Positions 29,401-39,015 of a DNA stretch of 64,000 nucleotides are shown here, piece after piece. The position numbers and the translations under genes were made by a program. A model generated the notes under the pieces. It saw only the letters and a list, made by a program, of their open reading frames with translations. It did no database searches and was not told the DNA's origin. This DNA is from Acuticoccus sp. MNP-M23. Its GTDB lineage: Bacteria; Pseudomonadota; Alphaproteobacteria; Rhizobiales; Amorphaceae. The DNA lies in assembly GCF_031195445.1 (NCBI RefSeq), contig NZ_CP133480.1, positions 4,084,501 to 4,148,500 on the forward strand, read 5' to 3'. The first letter of the stretch is position 1. The number at the start of each line of letters is the position of its first letter.

Positions 29401-31554
29401 ATGGCAGAGCGTTCGTTTGCGAAGGAAGTTCAGCAGCTCAAGATCGGAGCGGGCGAGGAATTCCGTGGCGAGGGCATTCTTGCCATCACCAAGGCGCTGC
29501 TCGAAAACGGCGTCGGCTACGTTGCCGGCTATCAGGGCGCGCCGATCAGCCACCTGATGGACGTGCTGGCCGATGCCGAGGAGATCATGGCGGACCTCGG
29601 CGTCCACCTCGAAGCCTCCGCCAGCGAGGCCGCGGCAGGCGCAACCCTTGCCGCCTCCGTCCATTACCCGATCCGCGGGGCGGTGGCGTGGAAGTCCACC
29701 GTCGGCACCAACGTGGCGTCCGATGCGCTCGCCAACCTCTCGTCGGGCGGCGTTACCGGCGGTGCGCTGATCATCGTCGGCGAGGACTATGGCGAGGGCT
29801 CCTCCATCATGCAGGAGCGCTCCCACGCATTTGCCATGAAGAGCCAGATCTGGCTCCTCGACCCGCGGCCGAACCTTCCCTCCATCGTGAAAGCCGTTGG
29901 CGACGGGTTCGAGCTGTCCGAGGCCACCAACACGCCGGTGATGCTGGAGGTGCGCATCCGCTCCTGCCACGTCCACGGCCGCTTTACCGCCAGCGACAAC
30001 AAGCGCCCGCCGATGACCATGGCCGACGCGCTCAACAAGCCGCAGCGCGACACCAACCGCATCGTCCTGCCGCCGGCCTCCTTCGGCCACGAACAGGAAA
30101 AGGTGAAGGTCCGCTGGCCGGCCGCCATCCGGTTCATCAAGGAGCGCAAGCTCAACGAGCATTTCGGGCCGGAAGACGGCAAGATCGGCATCATCTGCCA
30201 GGGCGGCATGTACAATAGCGTGATGCGCTCCCTCCAGCGCCTCGGCCTCGCCGACCTTTATGGCGAGACCACCATTCCGATCTACTGCCTCAACGTGACC
30301 TACCCGCTGATCCGCGACGAGGTGGTCGATTTCTGCGCCGGCAAGGATGCCGTCCTGATGGTGGAGGAGGGCCAGCCGGAACACATCGAGCAGGCGATCG
30401 GCGACATGCTCTACAAGGCCGGCGGCACTGCAAAGCTGGAGGGCAAGGGTCTTCTTCCCATGGCAGGCGAGTACACCGGCCAGGTGCTGCTGGATGGCAT
30501 CACCGCGTTCCTGCGCACCTATTCCCCCGCGCTGCTCCCCGATGCCGAGCGCGCCCCCAACGACCCCGAAGAGAAGATCGAGCTGCCGGACCTCACCGGC
30601 GCCGTCCCCCAGCGGCCGGCGGGCTTTTGCACCGGCTGCCCGGAGCGGCCCATATTCGCGGCCATGAAGCTTGTGGAGCAGGAGCACGGCGAGCACCACA
30701 TTGCGGCCGACATCGGCTGCCACCTCTTCTCCATCCTGCCGCCCTTCAACCTTGGCGCCACCACCATGGGCTATGGCCTTGGCGCAGCGTCGGCGTCCGC
30801 GTTCAACGTGAAGGCGGACAAGCGGCCGATTGCGGTGATGGGCGACGGCGGCTTCTGGCACAACGGACTGACGTCTGGCGTCGGCAATGCCGTCTTCAAC
30901 CAGCAGGACGGCGTGATCCTGATCGTCGACAACTATTATTCCGCCGCGACCGGGGGGCAGGACATCCTGTCGTCGCGCGCAAACAACAAGAGCCGGTCGA
31001 CCAGACACCCGATCACCGCCGCGGTGAAGGGGATGGGCGCCGAGTGGGTCCGCCAGATCGACCGCACCTACGATGTCGGCAAGATGCGCGACACGCTCGC
31101 CGAAGCGCTGACCACCGAAGCCAAGGGGCCGAAGGTGATTGTCGCGTCGTCGGAATGCATGCTCAACCGGCAGCGGCGCGAGAAGCCGGTGATTGCCAAG
31201 GCCATCAAGGACGGCAAGCGGATGGTGAAGCCACGCTTCGGCGTGGACGAGGACGTGTGCACCGGCGATCACGCCTGCATCCGCCTCTCCGGCTGCCCTT
31301 CGCTGTCGGTGAAAAAGCTCGACGATCCGCTGCGGGACGACCCGGTGGCGGCCATCGACAATTCGTGCGTCGGCTGTGGCAACTGCGGCGAGGTGGCGGA
31401 GGCTGCCGTCCTCTGCCCCTCGTTCTACCAGGCGGACGTGACGCACAATCCCGGCAAGTTCGAGGTGCGGGTGGCCGGTTGGCGGCGCGGCATCATTGGC
31501 TGGTTTCAAAGGCGGCGCGAGGCCCGCAGGCTCTCGTTCGGAGCGAAGGCATGA
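29401..31554 (+). CDS. iorA: Indolepyruvate ferredoxin oxidoreductase, alpha subunit
   Basis: A 717-residue thiamine-diphosphate enzyme that oxidatively decarboxylates aryl pyruvates to aryl-acetyl-CoA with ferredoxin as acceptor. The N-terminal pyrimidine-binding domain contains GYQGAPISHLMDVL and the LEASASEAAAGATLAASVHYP block. The C-terminal half carries the TPP-binding DIGCHLFSILPP with GDGGFWHNGL and the metal-binding DNYYSAATGGQ. A ferredoxin-like tail holds two Cys clusters, CTGDHACIRLSGCP and CVGCGNCGEVAEAAVLCP, for iron-sulfur centres. The final ATGA overlaps iorB. The length exceeds archaeal IorA (about 630) and is usual for proteobacterial forms. Confidence 0.9.
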   Translation: MAERSFAKEVQQLKIGAGEEFRGEGILAITKALLENGVGYVAGYQGAPISHLMDVLADAEEIMADLGVHLEASASEAAAGATLAASVHYPIRGAVAWKSTVGTNVASDALANLSSGGVTGGALIIVGEDYGEGSSIMQERSHAFAMKSQIWLLDPRPNLPSIVKAVGDGFELSEATNTPVMLEVRIRSCHVHGRFTASDNKRPPMTMADALNKPQRDTNRIVLPPASFGHEQEKVKVRWPAAIRFIKERKLNEHFGPEDGKIGIICQGGMYNSVMRSLQRLGLADLYGETTIPIYCLNVTYPLIRDEVVDFCAGKDAVLMVEEGQPEHIEQAIGDMLYKAGGTAKLEGKGLLPMAGEYTGQVLLDGITAFLRTYSPALLPDAERAPNDPEEKIELPDLTGAVPQRPAGFCTGCPERPIFAAMKLVEQEHGEHHIAADIGCHLFSILPPFNLGATTMGYGLGAASASAFNVKADKRPIAVMGDGGFWHNGLTSGVGNAVFNQQDGVILIVDNYYSAATGGQDILSSRANNKSRSTRHPITAAVKGMGAEWVRQIDRTYDVGKMRDTLAEALTTEAKGPKVIVASSECMLNRQRREKPVIAKAIKDGKRMVKPRFGVDEDVCTGDHACIRLSGCPSLSVKKLDDPLRDDPVAAIDNSCVGCGNCGEVAEAAVLCPSFYQADVTHNPGKFEVRVAGWRRGIIGWFQRRREARRLSFGAKA

Positions 31555-33155
31555 ACGTGCACGTTTCGCCCGCCCGGCGCGGCGACAACACGTCGTCCGT
31601 CATCAAGCTTGCCATTCTGGCGGTGGGCGGGCAGGGCGGCGGCGTGGTCTCCACATGGCTGGTCGATCTTGCCGAGCAGCAGGGGTACGACGTCCAGTCC
31701 ACCTCGGTGCCGGGCGTCGCCCAGCGTACCGGCGCCACCATCTATTACGTCGAGATGGTGCCGCGGACCGACCGCATCCCCATCCTTTCGCTGATGCCTG
31801 CCGTGGGCGACGTGGATATCGTGCTCGCCGCCGAGCTGATGGAGGCAGGCCGTGCGATCCAGCGCGGCTTCGTCACCCCCGGCCGCACGACATTGATCGC
31901 CTCCAGCCACCGCGCGCTGGCGGTGTCCGAGAAATCGGCACCCGGCATGGGCATTCTGGAAAGTGAGCCGGTGCTGCAGGCCGCGCGCGACGCCTCGCTG
32001 CGGTTCCTGTCTGCCGACCTCGACAGCCTTGCCATCGCCAACGGTTCGGTCATCTCCGCCAGCCTGTTCGGCGCGCTGGCCGGCGCCGAGGTGCTGCCAT
32101 TTCCCCGCGCGGCCTTCGAGGACACCATCCGCCGCTCGGGCAAGGGCGTGACGGCGAGCCTTGCCGCCTTTGCCGCGGGCTTTGACGCCGTGCGCGGCGG
32201 CCCGGAGAGCGCCGCGACCGACAGCGCCGCCGCCCACAGCGGCAGCGAAGCGACGCTGCCCCCCGGCCATGCGCCGGAGGCAATGACAACCGCCCCTGAG
32301 ATCCACGGTCCGGCGAGGCAGGAAGAGGCGTTCCGCGCCCTCCTGAAGCGTGCCGATGCGCTGCCGGCCGCCGCCATCGCCCGCCGCGGTCTTGAGAAGG
32401 TGGTCGACTATCAGGACGTGAAATACGGCGCGCTCTACCTCGACCGTGTGGAGGCGATCAATGCCCATGCGCCCGGCGACGCGGACCTTGCGGAAGCCGC
32501 CGCCAAGCACGTTGCAAACGCCATGGCCTACGACGATGTGATCCGCGTTGCCGACCTCAAGATCCGCTCCACACGGATGACGCGGGTCGAGAACGAGGTG
32601 GGCGTTCGCGAGGGGCAGCTTCTCGCCGTCACCGAGTACATGCACCCGCGCGGTGAGGAGATCTGCGGCCTGCTTCCGGCGCCTGTCGGGGCGTTCGTGA
32701 CGCGCCGGCCGGGGCTCTTTCGGCTTCTGGACAAGATGGTCAACCGCGGGCGCCGCGTTCGCACGGACAGGCTGCGGGGCTTTCTGCCGCTTTACATGAT
32801 GGCGTCGCTGCGTCCGGTTCGCCGCGCCTTGCTGCGCCACAGGGGCGAGGAGGCGCACATTGGGGCGTGGCTGGAGACAGTGCATCGTCTGGCACCCGGC
32901 GAGCCACGGCTCGCCGCGGAGGTGCTGCGCTGCCGCCGCCTCGTGAAAGGTTATAGCGACACCCATGCCCGCGGCCTGTCGAAGTTCGACCGGGTTCTTT
33001 CCGCGCTGCCGTTGCTGGAAGGCCGCGCCGACGGGGCTGACTGGCTGCGCCGGCTCAAGGAGGCCGCTTTTGCCGATGAAGCGGGCACGCAGCTGGACGG
33101 CGCACTGAAAACCGTCGCAACCCTCGATGCACCGCCCGCTGCCGCCAGCGACTGA
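31551..33155 (+). CDS. iorB: Indolepyruvate oxidoreductase, beta subunit, long form
   Basis: A 534-residue protein. Residues 1 to about 205 are the 2-oxoacid oxidoreductase gamma-type domain (LAILAVGGQGGGVVSTWLVDLAEQQGYDVQSTSVPGVAQRTGAT pattern). The remaining 330 residues form an extra helical domain absent from the archaeal 200-residue IorB but usual in proteobacterial homologues (EKVVDYQDVKYGALYLDRV, VGVREGQLLAVTEYMHPRGEEI). It pairs with IorA. The ATG at 31551 overlaps the iorA stop by 4 bases (ATGA); the long upstream open frame is antisense-like sequence within iorA. Confidence 0.86.
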   Translation: MNVHVSPARRGDNTSSVIKLAILAVGGQGGGVVSTWLVDLAEQQGYDVQSTSVPGVAQRTGATIYYVEMVPRTDRIPILSLMPAVGDVDIVLAAELMEAGRAIQRGFVTPGRTTLIASSHRALAVSEKSAPGMGILESEPVLQAARDASLRFLSADLDSLAIANGSVISASLFGALAGAEVLPFPRAAFEDTIRRSGKGVTASLAAFAAGFDAVRGGPESAATDSAAAHSGSEATLPPGHAPEAMTTAPEIHGPARQEEAFRALLKRADALPAAAIARRGLEKVVDYQDVKYGALYLDRVEAINAHAPGDADLAEAAAKHVANAMAYDDVIRVADLKIRSTRMTRVENEVGVREGQLLAVTEYMHPRGEEICGLLPAPVGAFVTRRPGLFRLLDKMVNRGRRVRTDRLRGFLPLYMMASLRPVRRALLRHRGEEAHIGAWLETVHRLAPGEPRLAAEVLRCRRLVKGYSDTHARGLSKFDRVLSALPLLEGRADGADWLRRLKEAAFADEAGTQLDGALKTVATLDAPPAAASD

Positions 33156-33318
33156 CGCACCCGGTTTCATTTGGCCCGGCCGGCGGATTGCACGCCAATG
33201 GCGTGCGCAAGCTGCCAGGTGTGGTGAATTTCATGCAAGGCGCTGGGCGTGGTGGACCAGCACTGGTCCACTCGGGTGACCGGGCAGGTCGCGCCGACGC
33301 CGTGCGCCTGACGCAAGA

Positions 33319-33404
33319 TGGCCCCGGCGCGGAAAGCCGCACCGGGGCCAGTTCCGGCACTCTGGGGGTGCCGTGGGGTGCGGGCGGTTCTGGGGACCGC
33401 CCGC
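33319..33404. terminator. Two tandem stem-loops between convergent iorB and pufC
   Basis: Hairpin A has arms TGGCCCCGG (33319) and CCGGGGCCA (33342). Hairpin B has arms GCGGGCGGT (33380) and ACCGCCCGC (33396), ending 6 bases past the pufC stop on the minus strand. Neither has a U tract, so they may act as RNA 3'-end stabilisers for the puf transcript, or with Rho, rather than as intrinsic terminators. Confidence 0.55.
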
Positions 33405-33410
33405 GCCTCG

Positions 33411-34844
33411 TTATTGCGTGGCCGGCGCCGGTGTTGCGGCCTCGGTGGCAGCTTCGGGCGTGGCCGGTTCGGCGGGTGCCGCGGGCGTCGCCGGTGCAGC
33501 ATCGGCAGGAGCCTCGGTCGCTGCCGCGTCGGCCGGAACCGCAGTGGCTGCCGCCGCGTCGGCAGGAGCGGCCGTTGCGGGTGCTGCTTCGGCGGGAGTG
33601 GCGTCTGCCGGCACCGTGGTGGTGGTGGTTGCCGCAGGGGCTGACGGAGCGGCGGCGGGCGCTGCTGCAGCCGTGCGCTCGGACTTCAGCGTTGCACCGA
33701 TCTCCATGGACGCTTCAGCACTGGCAAGGCCGGGCAGCAGAGTCTCGCGGGACACGGTGTTGGCGGTCGCAAGGCTCGGGAAATCGCCAGTCATGTTGGC
33801 GCCGTAGAGCGGCTTGAAGACACCCTGGTGGCAGGTGGCGCAGTTGACCTTGGACACATCACCCAGCGGGCCGAGGCGATGCTGGGGCAGGGCCACCTGC
33901 GACGGGATGATGTATTCCGCGTTCAGCGCCTGCACCATCTGGAGACCGTACCACGCCGTGGTCCGCTGCGGTGTCGACTGCTCCCACGAACCCATGGCCC
34001 GGGTGTTGTGGCAGTAGGTGCAGTTCACCCCCATCGACGTCGACATGTGGATCATCAGTGCATAGGTCTGTTCCGCCTGCTTGATCGAGGCGCGGTTGCC
34101 GGTGGGCAGCGCGGTCTGACCGATGACACGGATCTTCTGCAGGATGTTGCCGCTCTCGTCGGTGTCGGCAACGAGATAGGGCGCAAACGGATTGGCCGGG
34201 AGCGAGGCAAGCGCCACATTTTCTGCCGGACGGTTCTGCCCTGCGCGGTTGCCGACCATGCCCTGCATTTCATCTGCGACGCTGGGCGTGTTGAACCACA
34301 CGTTCTGCGGCACGTTGTTGCCGCGGTGGCAGGTGTAGCAGTTCACCCCAGCTGCCGGTTGCTCTTCTTCTTTCCAGGCCTGCTGGACGTGGTTGGTCCA
34401 TTCGGTGTTGAGGTCACGCGTCATGTGGATCATCCACCGGGAGACGCGCTTGGTGTACAGATCGTCGTCGGCGAAATTGTTGCCGGCGTGGCAGTAGGCG
34501 CAGCCCTGTTCCGGCGATACCCAGGCGGTGATTGCCGTCATCAGGCGAAGGAACTGGCCGGCAGAAAGGTCGGTCAGAACCTGAACGTTCTGGTAGACGT
34601 CACCGGCCTTTGGGCCGGCTTCGATCAGCGGCGGAAGCCCGGCGATTTCCGGCACTTCGTTGGCCGGAAGGTTCGCCGCGACGGTCCGCGGGTTGTAGAT
34701 CTGCGCCATGCCGGTGCCGCGGTAGCCGCTCTGGACCGATGCCAGCGGCGGGCGGTCATATTCCGGCAGGAAGAGCATCGCGAGGAGCAGGAAGGCAACG
34801 ACGACGGCAATGGCTGCTTCGGTAAAGCCGAATTTGAAGGTCAT
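33411..34844 (-). CDS. pufC: Photosynthetic reaction centre tetrahaem cytochrome c subunit
   Basis: A 477-residue cytochrome that re-reduces the photo-oxidised special pair from the periplasmic side. Four CxxCH haem sites are present: CAYCH (115-119), CYTCH (169-173), CTYCH (275-279) and CATCH (335-339), with methionine-ligand helices such as RLMTAITAW and ALMIHMSTS. The N-terminus is an uncleaved-looking anchor (residues 8-26) with no Cys, so it is not the lipoprotein type known from Blastochloris viridis. Residues 391-477 form an Ala/Pro/Thr/Glu-rich low-complexity tail beyond the haem domain. It is the last gene of the puf operon and overlaps pufM by 4 bases. Confidence 0.97.
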   Translation of the reverse strand: MTFKFGFTEAAIAVVVAFLLLAMLFLPEYDRPPLASVQSGYRGTGMAQIYNPRTVAANLPANEVPEIAGLPPLIEAGPKAGDVYQNVQVLTDLSAGQFLRLMTAITAWVSPEQGCAYCHAGNNFADDDLYTKRVSRWMIHMTRDLNTEWTNHVQQAWKEEEQPAAGVNCYTCHRGNNVPQNVWFNTPSVADEMQGMVGNRAGQNRPAENVALASLPANPFAPYLVADTDESGNILQKIRVIGQTALPTGNRASIKQAEQTYALMIHMSTSMGVNCTYCHNTRAMGSWEQSTPQRTTAWYGLQMVQALNAEYIIPSQVALPQHRLGPLGDVSKVNCATCHQGVFKPLYGANMTGDFPSLATANTVSRETLLPGLASAEASMEIGATLKSERTAAAAPAAAPSAPAATTTTTVPADATPAEAAPATAAPADAAAATAVPADAAATEAPADAAPATPAAPAEPATPEAATEAATPAPATQ

Positions 34845-35842
34845 TGGCCAGCCCCCGTCATGCCGCTGCCGGTCACACCCACCACCGAAGGATCGGGCGC
34901 TGCGGGCAGAACGTCAGGATACATCGGCGCGTAGTCGTGCAGGACCGCCCATTCGTACCAGTTGTCGACCAGGGTCCCGGTGATCAGGATGCCGATGCCG
35001 CCGGTGATGCCCGTCAGCGCGGCAAACCACCACGCCCAGCGGTGGATCGATTCCATCGTGGCGCAGAAGCCCATGGTCCAGCGCCAGAAGAGGCCGGCAC
35101 GTTCCGACGCGGTGCCGCGGTCGACGATCTGTTCCACTTCGCGGTCCGCACCGAGGCGCGAGCAGGCCAGGATGGTGGCCGCGTGCATGGCGAACAGGAG
35201 CGTCGAGCCGTAGAGGAAGACGATCGAGAGGCCGTGGAACGGGTTGTAGAAGAGGTTGCCGTAGCGCAGCGAGAATGCGGCGGTCCAGTCAAGGTGCGGG
35301 AAGATGCCGAAGGGAACGGCCTCGCCCCAGGAGCCCATCAGGAGAGGGCGGATGAAGCCCAGCACCAGGTAGAGCCAGATGGCGGCGGCAAAGCCCCAGG
35401 CGACGTGGGTGCCAAGGCCGAGCGCGACGGAGCGGCGGTAGACCCGCAGCCACCACAGCAAGATTGCGGCGGTGAGGAAGAAGCCGGCCATCAGCCACCA
35501 GCCGCCTTCATTCATCGGCGGGATCGAAAGGCCGTAGGCGGGCGAGGGCGGCTCAAGGGCAAGCCAGGGGAGCTGGCGCAGGAACTGCACCGGGTCCCAG
35601 TCGACCGACGCCCACATGTTGAGGCCGATGATCTCGAACGCAATGATGCCGCAGATCAGCGAAGCCCAGCCGAGCGAGCCCATGTAGATGGGGCCGATCT
35701 GCGAATCGCCGAGTTTGCCGAGCCAGTAGTTGAAGGCGGGCTTGCCGTAGCGGTTGCGGGCGTCACCGGGTGCGGAGACCCCGAGTTCGCCGTGCGGATT
35801 GCGCAGCTGAACCTGGGTGAAGATGTTTTGATAAGGCGCCAT
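34841..35842 (-). CDS. pufM: Photosynthetic reaction centre subunit M
   Basis: A 333-residue core subunit of the type II reaction centre with five transmembrane helices. It binds the bacteriochlorophylls and the primary quinone QA. Conserved features are YQNIFTQVQ at the N-terminus, [27 protein letters not shown] containing the special-pair and accessory pigment histidines, AMHAATILA and [23 protein letters not shown] near the iron and QA site. The C-terminus is about 10-25 residues longer than in Rhodobacter, as in species that have a PufC subunit. It lies 10 bases after pufL. Confidence 0.98.
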   Translation of the reverse strand: MAPYQNIFTQVQLRNPHGELGVSAPGDARNRYGKPAFNYWLGKLGDSQIGPIYMGSLGWASLICGIIAFEIIGLNMWASVDWDPVQFLRQLPWLALEPPSPAYGLSIPPMNEGGWWLMAGFFLTAAILLWWLRVYRRSVALGLGTHVAWGFAAAIWLYLVLGFIRPLLMGSWGEAVPFGIFPHLDWTAAFSLRYGNLFYNPFHGLSIVFLYGSTLLFAMHAATILACSRLGADREVEQIVDRGTASERAGLFWRWTMGFCATMESIHRWAWWFAALTGITGGIGILITGTLVDNWYEWAVLHDYAPMYPDVLPAAPDPSVVGVTGSGMTGAGQ

Positions 35843-35852
35843 GGTTCCCCCC

Positions 35853-36677
35853 TCAGGACCAGATCGGCAGGTTGAGCCACCAGCCCCACCACTCGGTCCA
35901 CGAACGTGTCCAGAACGGGCCGGAGATGACGATGCACACAGCGCTCCAGAACCCGGCGGACAGTGCCAGGAACAGGCCGAGACGGTGGATGCCGAGCGGG
36001 CCGATGGAGTAACCGATGATGTCGCGGAAGAAGGTGTTCTCGGCGTCAGGCCCCGTTATGGGTTTTCCCTTGCCGGGGTTTGTTGCGGCGAGGATAAGGC
36101 CGCCGTGCATCGACAGTGCAAACGTTGTGGTGAAGAAGAACGACACCGCAATCATGTGCGCCGGATTGTAGTGGAAGTGCAGGTACTGGTAGCCGACGTT
36201 GGACACCCAATCGAGGTGCGACCAGATCCCGTACGGAAAGCCGTGGCCCCATGCGCCCATCAGGAGCGGACGAACCACCACGAGCGTGACGTAGGCGAGG
36301 ATCGCGAACGAGAAGGCGAACGGCACATGGTAGCCGATACCGAGCTTGCGGGCGATTTCCACCTGGCGCAGTGCCCAGGTGACGAAGGCTCCGATGGCGC
36401 AGATGGTGATCAGCTGCCAGAGGCCGCCATCGTGGATTGGCGCAAATGCGAGCCCGTAGGACAGGTCCGGCGGGGCAATTGAGATGGTCCAGGGGTTCCA
36501 GTTCCCCTGCATCGCAGCGCCCCAGATGATGAACGTGGTCCCCAGGATGCTGAAGAAGACGGTCAGGACTCCGAAGAATCCGACGTAGAATGGTCCGAAC
36601 CAGAAATCGAACAAATCTCCGCCGATCAAAGTGCCGCCGCGGACGCGGTATTTCTTTTCGAATGAGAGCATTGCCAT
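35853..36677 (-). CDS. pufL: Photosynthetic reaction centre subunit L
   Basis: A 274-residue five-helix subunit that pairs with PufM and binds the secondary quinone QB. Recognisable parts are [23 protein letters not shown] at the N-terminus, [26 protein letters not shown] with the pigment-ligand histidines, [12 protein letters not shown] and the QB/iron region [21 protein letters not shown]. The length and start match the family. It is separated from pufA by a 93-base interval holding a strong RNA hairpin, the usual place for segmental mRNA decay in puf operons. Confidence 0.98.
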   Translation of the reverse strand: MAMLSFEKKYRVRGGTLIGGDLFDFWFGPFYVGFFGVLTVFFSILGTTFIIWGAAMQGNWNPWTISIAPPDLSYGLAFAPIHDGGLWQLITICAIGAFVTWALRQVEIARKLGIGYHVPFAFSFAILAYVTLVVVRPLLMGAWGHGFPYGIWSHLDWVSNVGYQYLHFHYNPAHMIAVSFFFTTTFALSMHGGLILAATNPGKGKPITGPDAENTFFRDIIGYSIGPLGIHRLGLFLALSAGFWSAVCIVISGPFWTRSWTEWWGWWLNLPIWS

Positions 36678-36737
36678 GGGCGACCTCGCGTTTCTCGTTA
36701 GTCCTGCGGAGCACGTTCGCAGTCGGCGAAGGATGGC

Positions 36738-36764
36738 GGGGCGGTCGCGCGGGTCGACCGCCCC
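36738..36764 (-). promoter_or_regulatory. Intercistronic pufA-pufL RNA hairpin
   Basis: A perfect 10-base stem (GGGGCGGTCG at 36738, CGACCGCCCC at 36755) with a 7-base loop begins 6 bases after the pufA stop. There is no U tract. In Rhodobacter, hairpins at this place block 3' decay and raise pufBA mRNA over pufLM, setting the antenna to reaction-centre ratio; the same role here is inferred. Confidence 0.7.
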
Positions 36765-36770
36765 GTCGGG

Positions 36771-36962
36771 TTAGCTGCCGGTGCCTTGTGCGGCAGGCAG
36801 GGTCGTGATCGCCGCAGCGGGGGTGCCGCCGGGGCCTTCGAGCCAGTTGAACCGGTCGGTGGAGAGCAGGATGAAGTGGATCACGATCGCCAGGATGAAG
36901 AGGAACGCGAAGAGTGCGATCAACGTCCGGCGGGGATCAAAAAGCAGCCAAGTGCGCCACAT
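36771..36962 (-). CDS. pufA: Light-harvesting LH1 alpha polypeptide
   Basis: A 63-residue LH1 alpha subunit. It has a polar N-terminus typical of alpha chains ([14 protein letters not shown]), one membrane helix (about 13-33) containing the bacteriochlorophyll-ligand His in [10 protein letters not shown], and a polar C-terminal tail starting DRFNWLEG. It lies 18 bases after pufB, with which it forms the antenna ring around the reaction centre. Confidence 0.95.
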   Translation of the reverse strand: MWRTWLLFDPRRTLIALFAFLFILAIVIHFILLSTDRFNWLEGPGGTPAAAITTLPAAQGTGS

Positions 36963-36980
36963 GTCTGGGAATTCCTTCGA

Positions 36981-37211
36981 TTAGCCGATGAGATGACTGG
37001 CGATGGACGCGACATTCGTCACGCCGTCCATGAGCGAGGAATAACCATCCTCACCCGGCAGCCAGGGCCGCCACAGCCAAACCAAGATGTGCGCGACGAT
37101 TGCGACGAGGGTGAAACCCACGAAGCTCGCCATGAAGACACCGTGGAACTCCTTGGCCTCCGTTTCGGTAAGGCCGGACAGCGACACGGTCCGTTCTGGC
37201 TCAAGTGCCAT
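36981..37211 (-). CDS. pufB: Light-harvesting LH1 beta polypeptide
   Basis: A 76-residue LH1 beta subunit. The acidic N-terminus contains [21 protein letters not shown], and the membrane helix carries the pigment-ligand His in [18 protein letters not shown] with the family's aromatic WRPW end. The C-terminal 25 residues after this motif are an extension not seen in the shortest LH1 beta chains. The ATG at 37211 has GGAGG 6 bases upstream; the extra frame to 37244 is not needed. Confidence 0.95.
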   Translation of the reverse strand: MALEPERTVSLSGLTETEAKEFHGVFMASFVGFTLVAIVAHILVWLWRPWLPGEDGYSSLMDGVTNVASIASHLIG

Positions 37212-37312
37212 TTGTTTTCCTCCAGTTTGACCGCAGAGGGTCACGCCGCCCGCGGGCGGCCGTCATGTCGCGGGGTTCCACGACCACACCTTCCAGCTCG
37301 CGCCGGAAGTTC

Positions 37313-37573
37313 TTAGTGCCGGTAGGCGTAGGCCAGCGCCGAAGAGGCGGCGAGCCGGGCTTCCTGCACGATGGAGCGGCGCGGGCCATTCGCCCGCGCA
37401 AAAGTCACAAGCCTCGCAACGCCGAGGGCGAGGATCAGGACGAAAAGGGTGATGGCGTAGATGGCCCGGTACTCGCGGGCACGCCCCTTGAAGGGGTCGA
37501 GCGCGGTGCCATGGAGGCGATCCGCCAGCGTCGGCGTGGCGGGGGTGGCGTCAAACATTGTCTGGATGGTCAT
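37313..37573 (-). CDS. pufQ: PufQ, small membrane protein of bacteriochlorophyll assembly
   Basis: An 86-residue protein with one central hydrophobic helix (about 38-58, [20 protein letters not shown]) and charged ends, placed between bchZ and pufB exactly as pufQ is in other puf operons. PufQ affects bacteriochlorophyll formation or delivery; its molecular role is not settled. Sequence similarity in this family is weak, so the name leans on position. It overlaps bchZ by 4 bases (ATGA). Confidence 0.8.
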   Translation of the reverse strand: MTIQTMFDATPATPTLADRLHGTALDPFKGRAREYRAIYAITLFVLILALGVARLVTFARANGPRRSIVQEARLAASSALAYAYRH

Positions 37574-39015
37574 GCCATTGCCCTTTCAGCGTCCTGGCCT
37601 GCAACATCGCAGGCGGAGACGGTTGTGGTGCCACGCGCTTCGGCGCGGCGTTCCGCGTCCTCACGCAGCCGCTTGGCTGCAGAGATGCGCGTGAGGATGG
37701 GAGATTTTGCGGTGAGGTCGTCCAGCATCCGGCGGGCGTCTTCGGCCCACTGGAGGCGCGGTGCGTCAGCCGGCGTCGCCTTGATGGCGTCCATCTGGCT
37801 GGCGAGCGGCAGGATGTTGAACAGCGCGTCGAACAGGCTGTTGCAGACTTCCTGCACAAGGTAGGTGGCGCCCGAGTAGCCCATGAAGGGCGTGCCGGTG
37901 TGGCGCCGCACGATGGGGAGCGGGAAGCTGGCCGGGATGAAGGCGGCGCGCCCCCCGGCTTCCGCCAGATACATCTTCTCATTGTATGAGCCGAACACGA
38001 TCAGCGGCGGGCTTGCCTTGAGGCCTTCCTGCACGGCGACGTTGTCGATCTTCACGCCGGCCTTGCGCACCGTGACGTGGGTGCAGGGAAACCCCATCTC
38101 GTCTTCAAGGAAGTGGCGCACGCCTCGGGCATAGGTTTCGCCGGCGACGATGGCGAAGCCTGCCGTGCCGAAGAAGTCCTGCGTCACCGAGCGCCACAGG
38201 TCCCACAGCGGCTTCAGCGTGGTGTGCTTCTCGGCCTCGATGAAGGGCTCGGGGTCGAGCCCGATCATCTGGCCGAGGGTGCGCAGGAACGCCGTGGTGG
38301 AGTGGAGGCCGATGGGGGCCTGTAGATACGGGTTGTCGAGCGCTTCGCAGAGCGCGCGGCCGTACTCGCGGTACATGCAGACGTTGACGTCGCCGTCGAC
38401 GAGGCGCCGCGTGTCGTCGATGTGGCTGCCGAGCGGGTAGGTGAGGTTCACCTCCGCGCCGATGCCCTCGATCAGGCGGCGAATCTCAGCGATGTCGGAC
38501 GGGCCGTTGAACATGCCGTAGGCCGGGCCGATGATGTTGACGCGCGGCTTGTCGCCCTCTTTCCGGGCGCGCGGCTTGGGCATCTTGCCCTTCTTGGCGC
38601 CGTACTGGTTCCACAGCCACAAAAGGGCACGGTCGGCGCTCTGCCACTGGTCTTCGTCGATGGTGCGGGGCAGGAAGCGCTGGATCGACGTGCCTTCGGG
38701 TGTCACGCCGCCGCCGATCATCTCGGAGATCGAGCCGGTGACGACGACGCTCGGCTGGTCGGGGTCGAGCGTTTCCCAGGCGCGCTTCATGGCATCTTCG
38801 GTGCCCTTGCGGCCGAGCTCTTCCTCGCCAAGGCCGGTGACGACGATCGGGAGCTCGTGCGGCGGCAGCGCGTCGGTGTAGTGGAGCACCGAGGTGACGG
38901 GGAGGTTTTCGCAGCCGACCGGCCCGTCGATGATGACCTGGAGGCCCTTGATGGCCGAAAAGGCATAGACGGCGCCCCAGTAGCCGCCGGCACGGTCGAG
39001 GTCGAGGATCAGCAT
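37570..39015 (-). CDS. bchZ: Chlorophyllide a reductase subunit Z
   Basis: A 481-residue catalytic subunit, nitrogenase MoFe-beta-like. With BchY it forms the component that reduces ring B of chlorophyllide a to the bacteriochlorin, taking electrons from BchX. Family features are [45 protein letters not shown] with the cluster Cys, [14 protein letters not shown] and [26 protein letters not shown]. The start at 39015 lies 7 bases inside bchY; the long frame extending to 39426 is only the bchY region in another frame. Confidence 0.96.
   Translation of the reverse strand: MLILDLDRAGGYWGAVYAFSAIKGLQVIIDGPVGCENLPVTSVLHYTDALPPHELPIVVTGLGEEELGRKGTEDAMKRAWETLDPDQPSVVVTGSISEMIGGGVTPEGTSIQRFLPRTIDEDQWQSADRALLWLWNQYGAKKGKMPKPRARKEGDKPRVNIIGPAYGMFNGPSDIAEIRRLIEGIGAEVNLTYPLGSHIDDTRRLVDGDVNVCMYREYGRALCEALDNPYLQAPIGLHSTTAFLRTLGQMIGLDPEPFIEAEKHTTLKPLWDLWRSVTQDFFGTAGFAIVAGETYARGVRHFLEDEMGFPCTHVTVRKAGVKIDNVAVQEGLKASPPLIVFGSYNEKMYLAEAGGRAAFIPASFPLPIVRRHTGTPFMGYSGATYLVQEVCNSLFDALFNILPLASQMDAIKATPADAPRLQWAEDARRMLDDLTAKSPILTRISAAKRLREDAERRAEARGTTTVSACDVAGQDAERAMA

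Noticed and set aside
29275-31509. 744-codon minus-strand frame opposite iorA
   Set aside because: iorA is unmistakable on the plus strand with both iron-sulfur motifs; the antisense product has no domain and no ribosome binding site.
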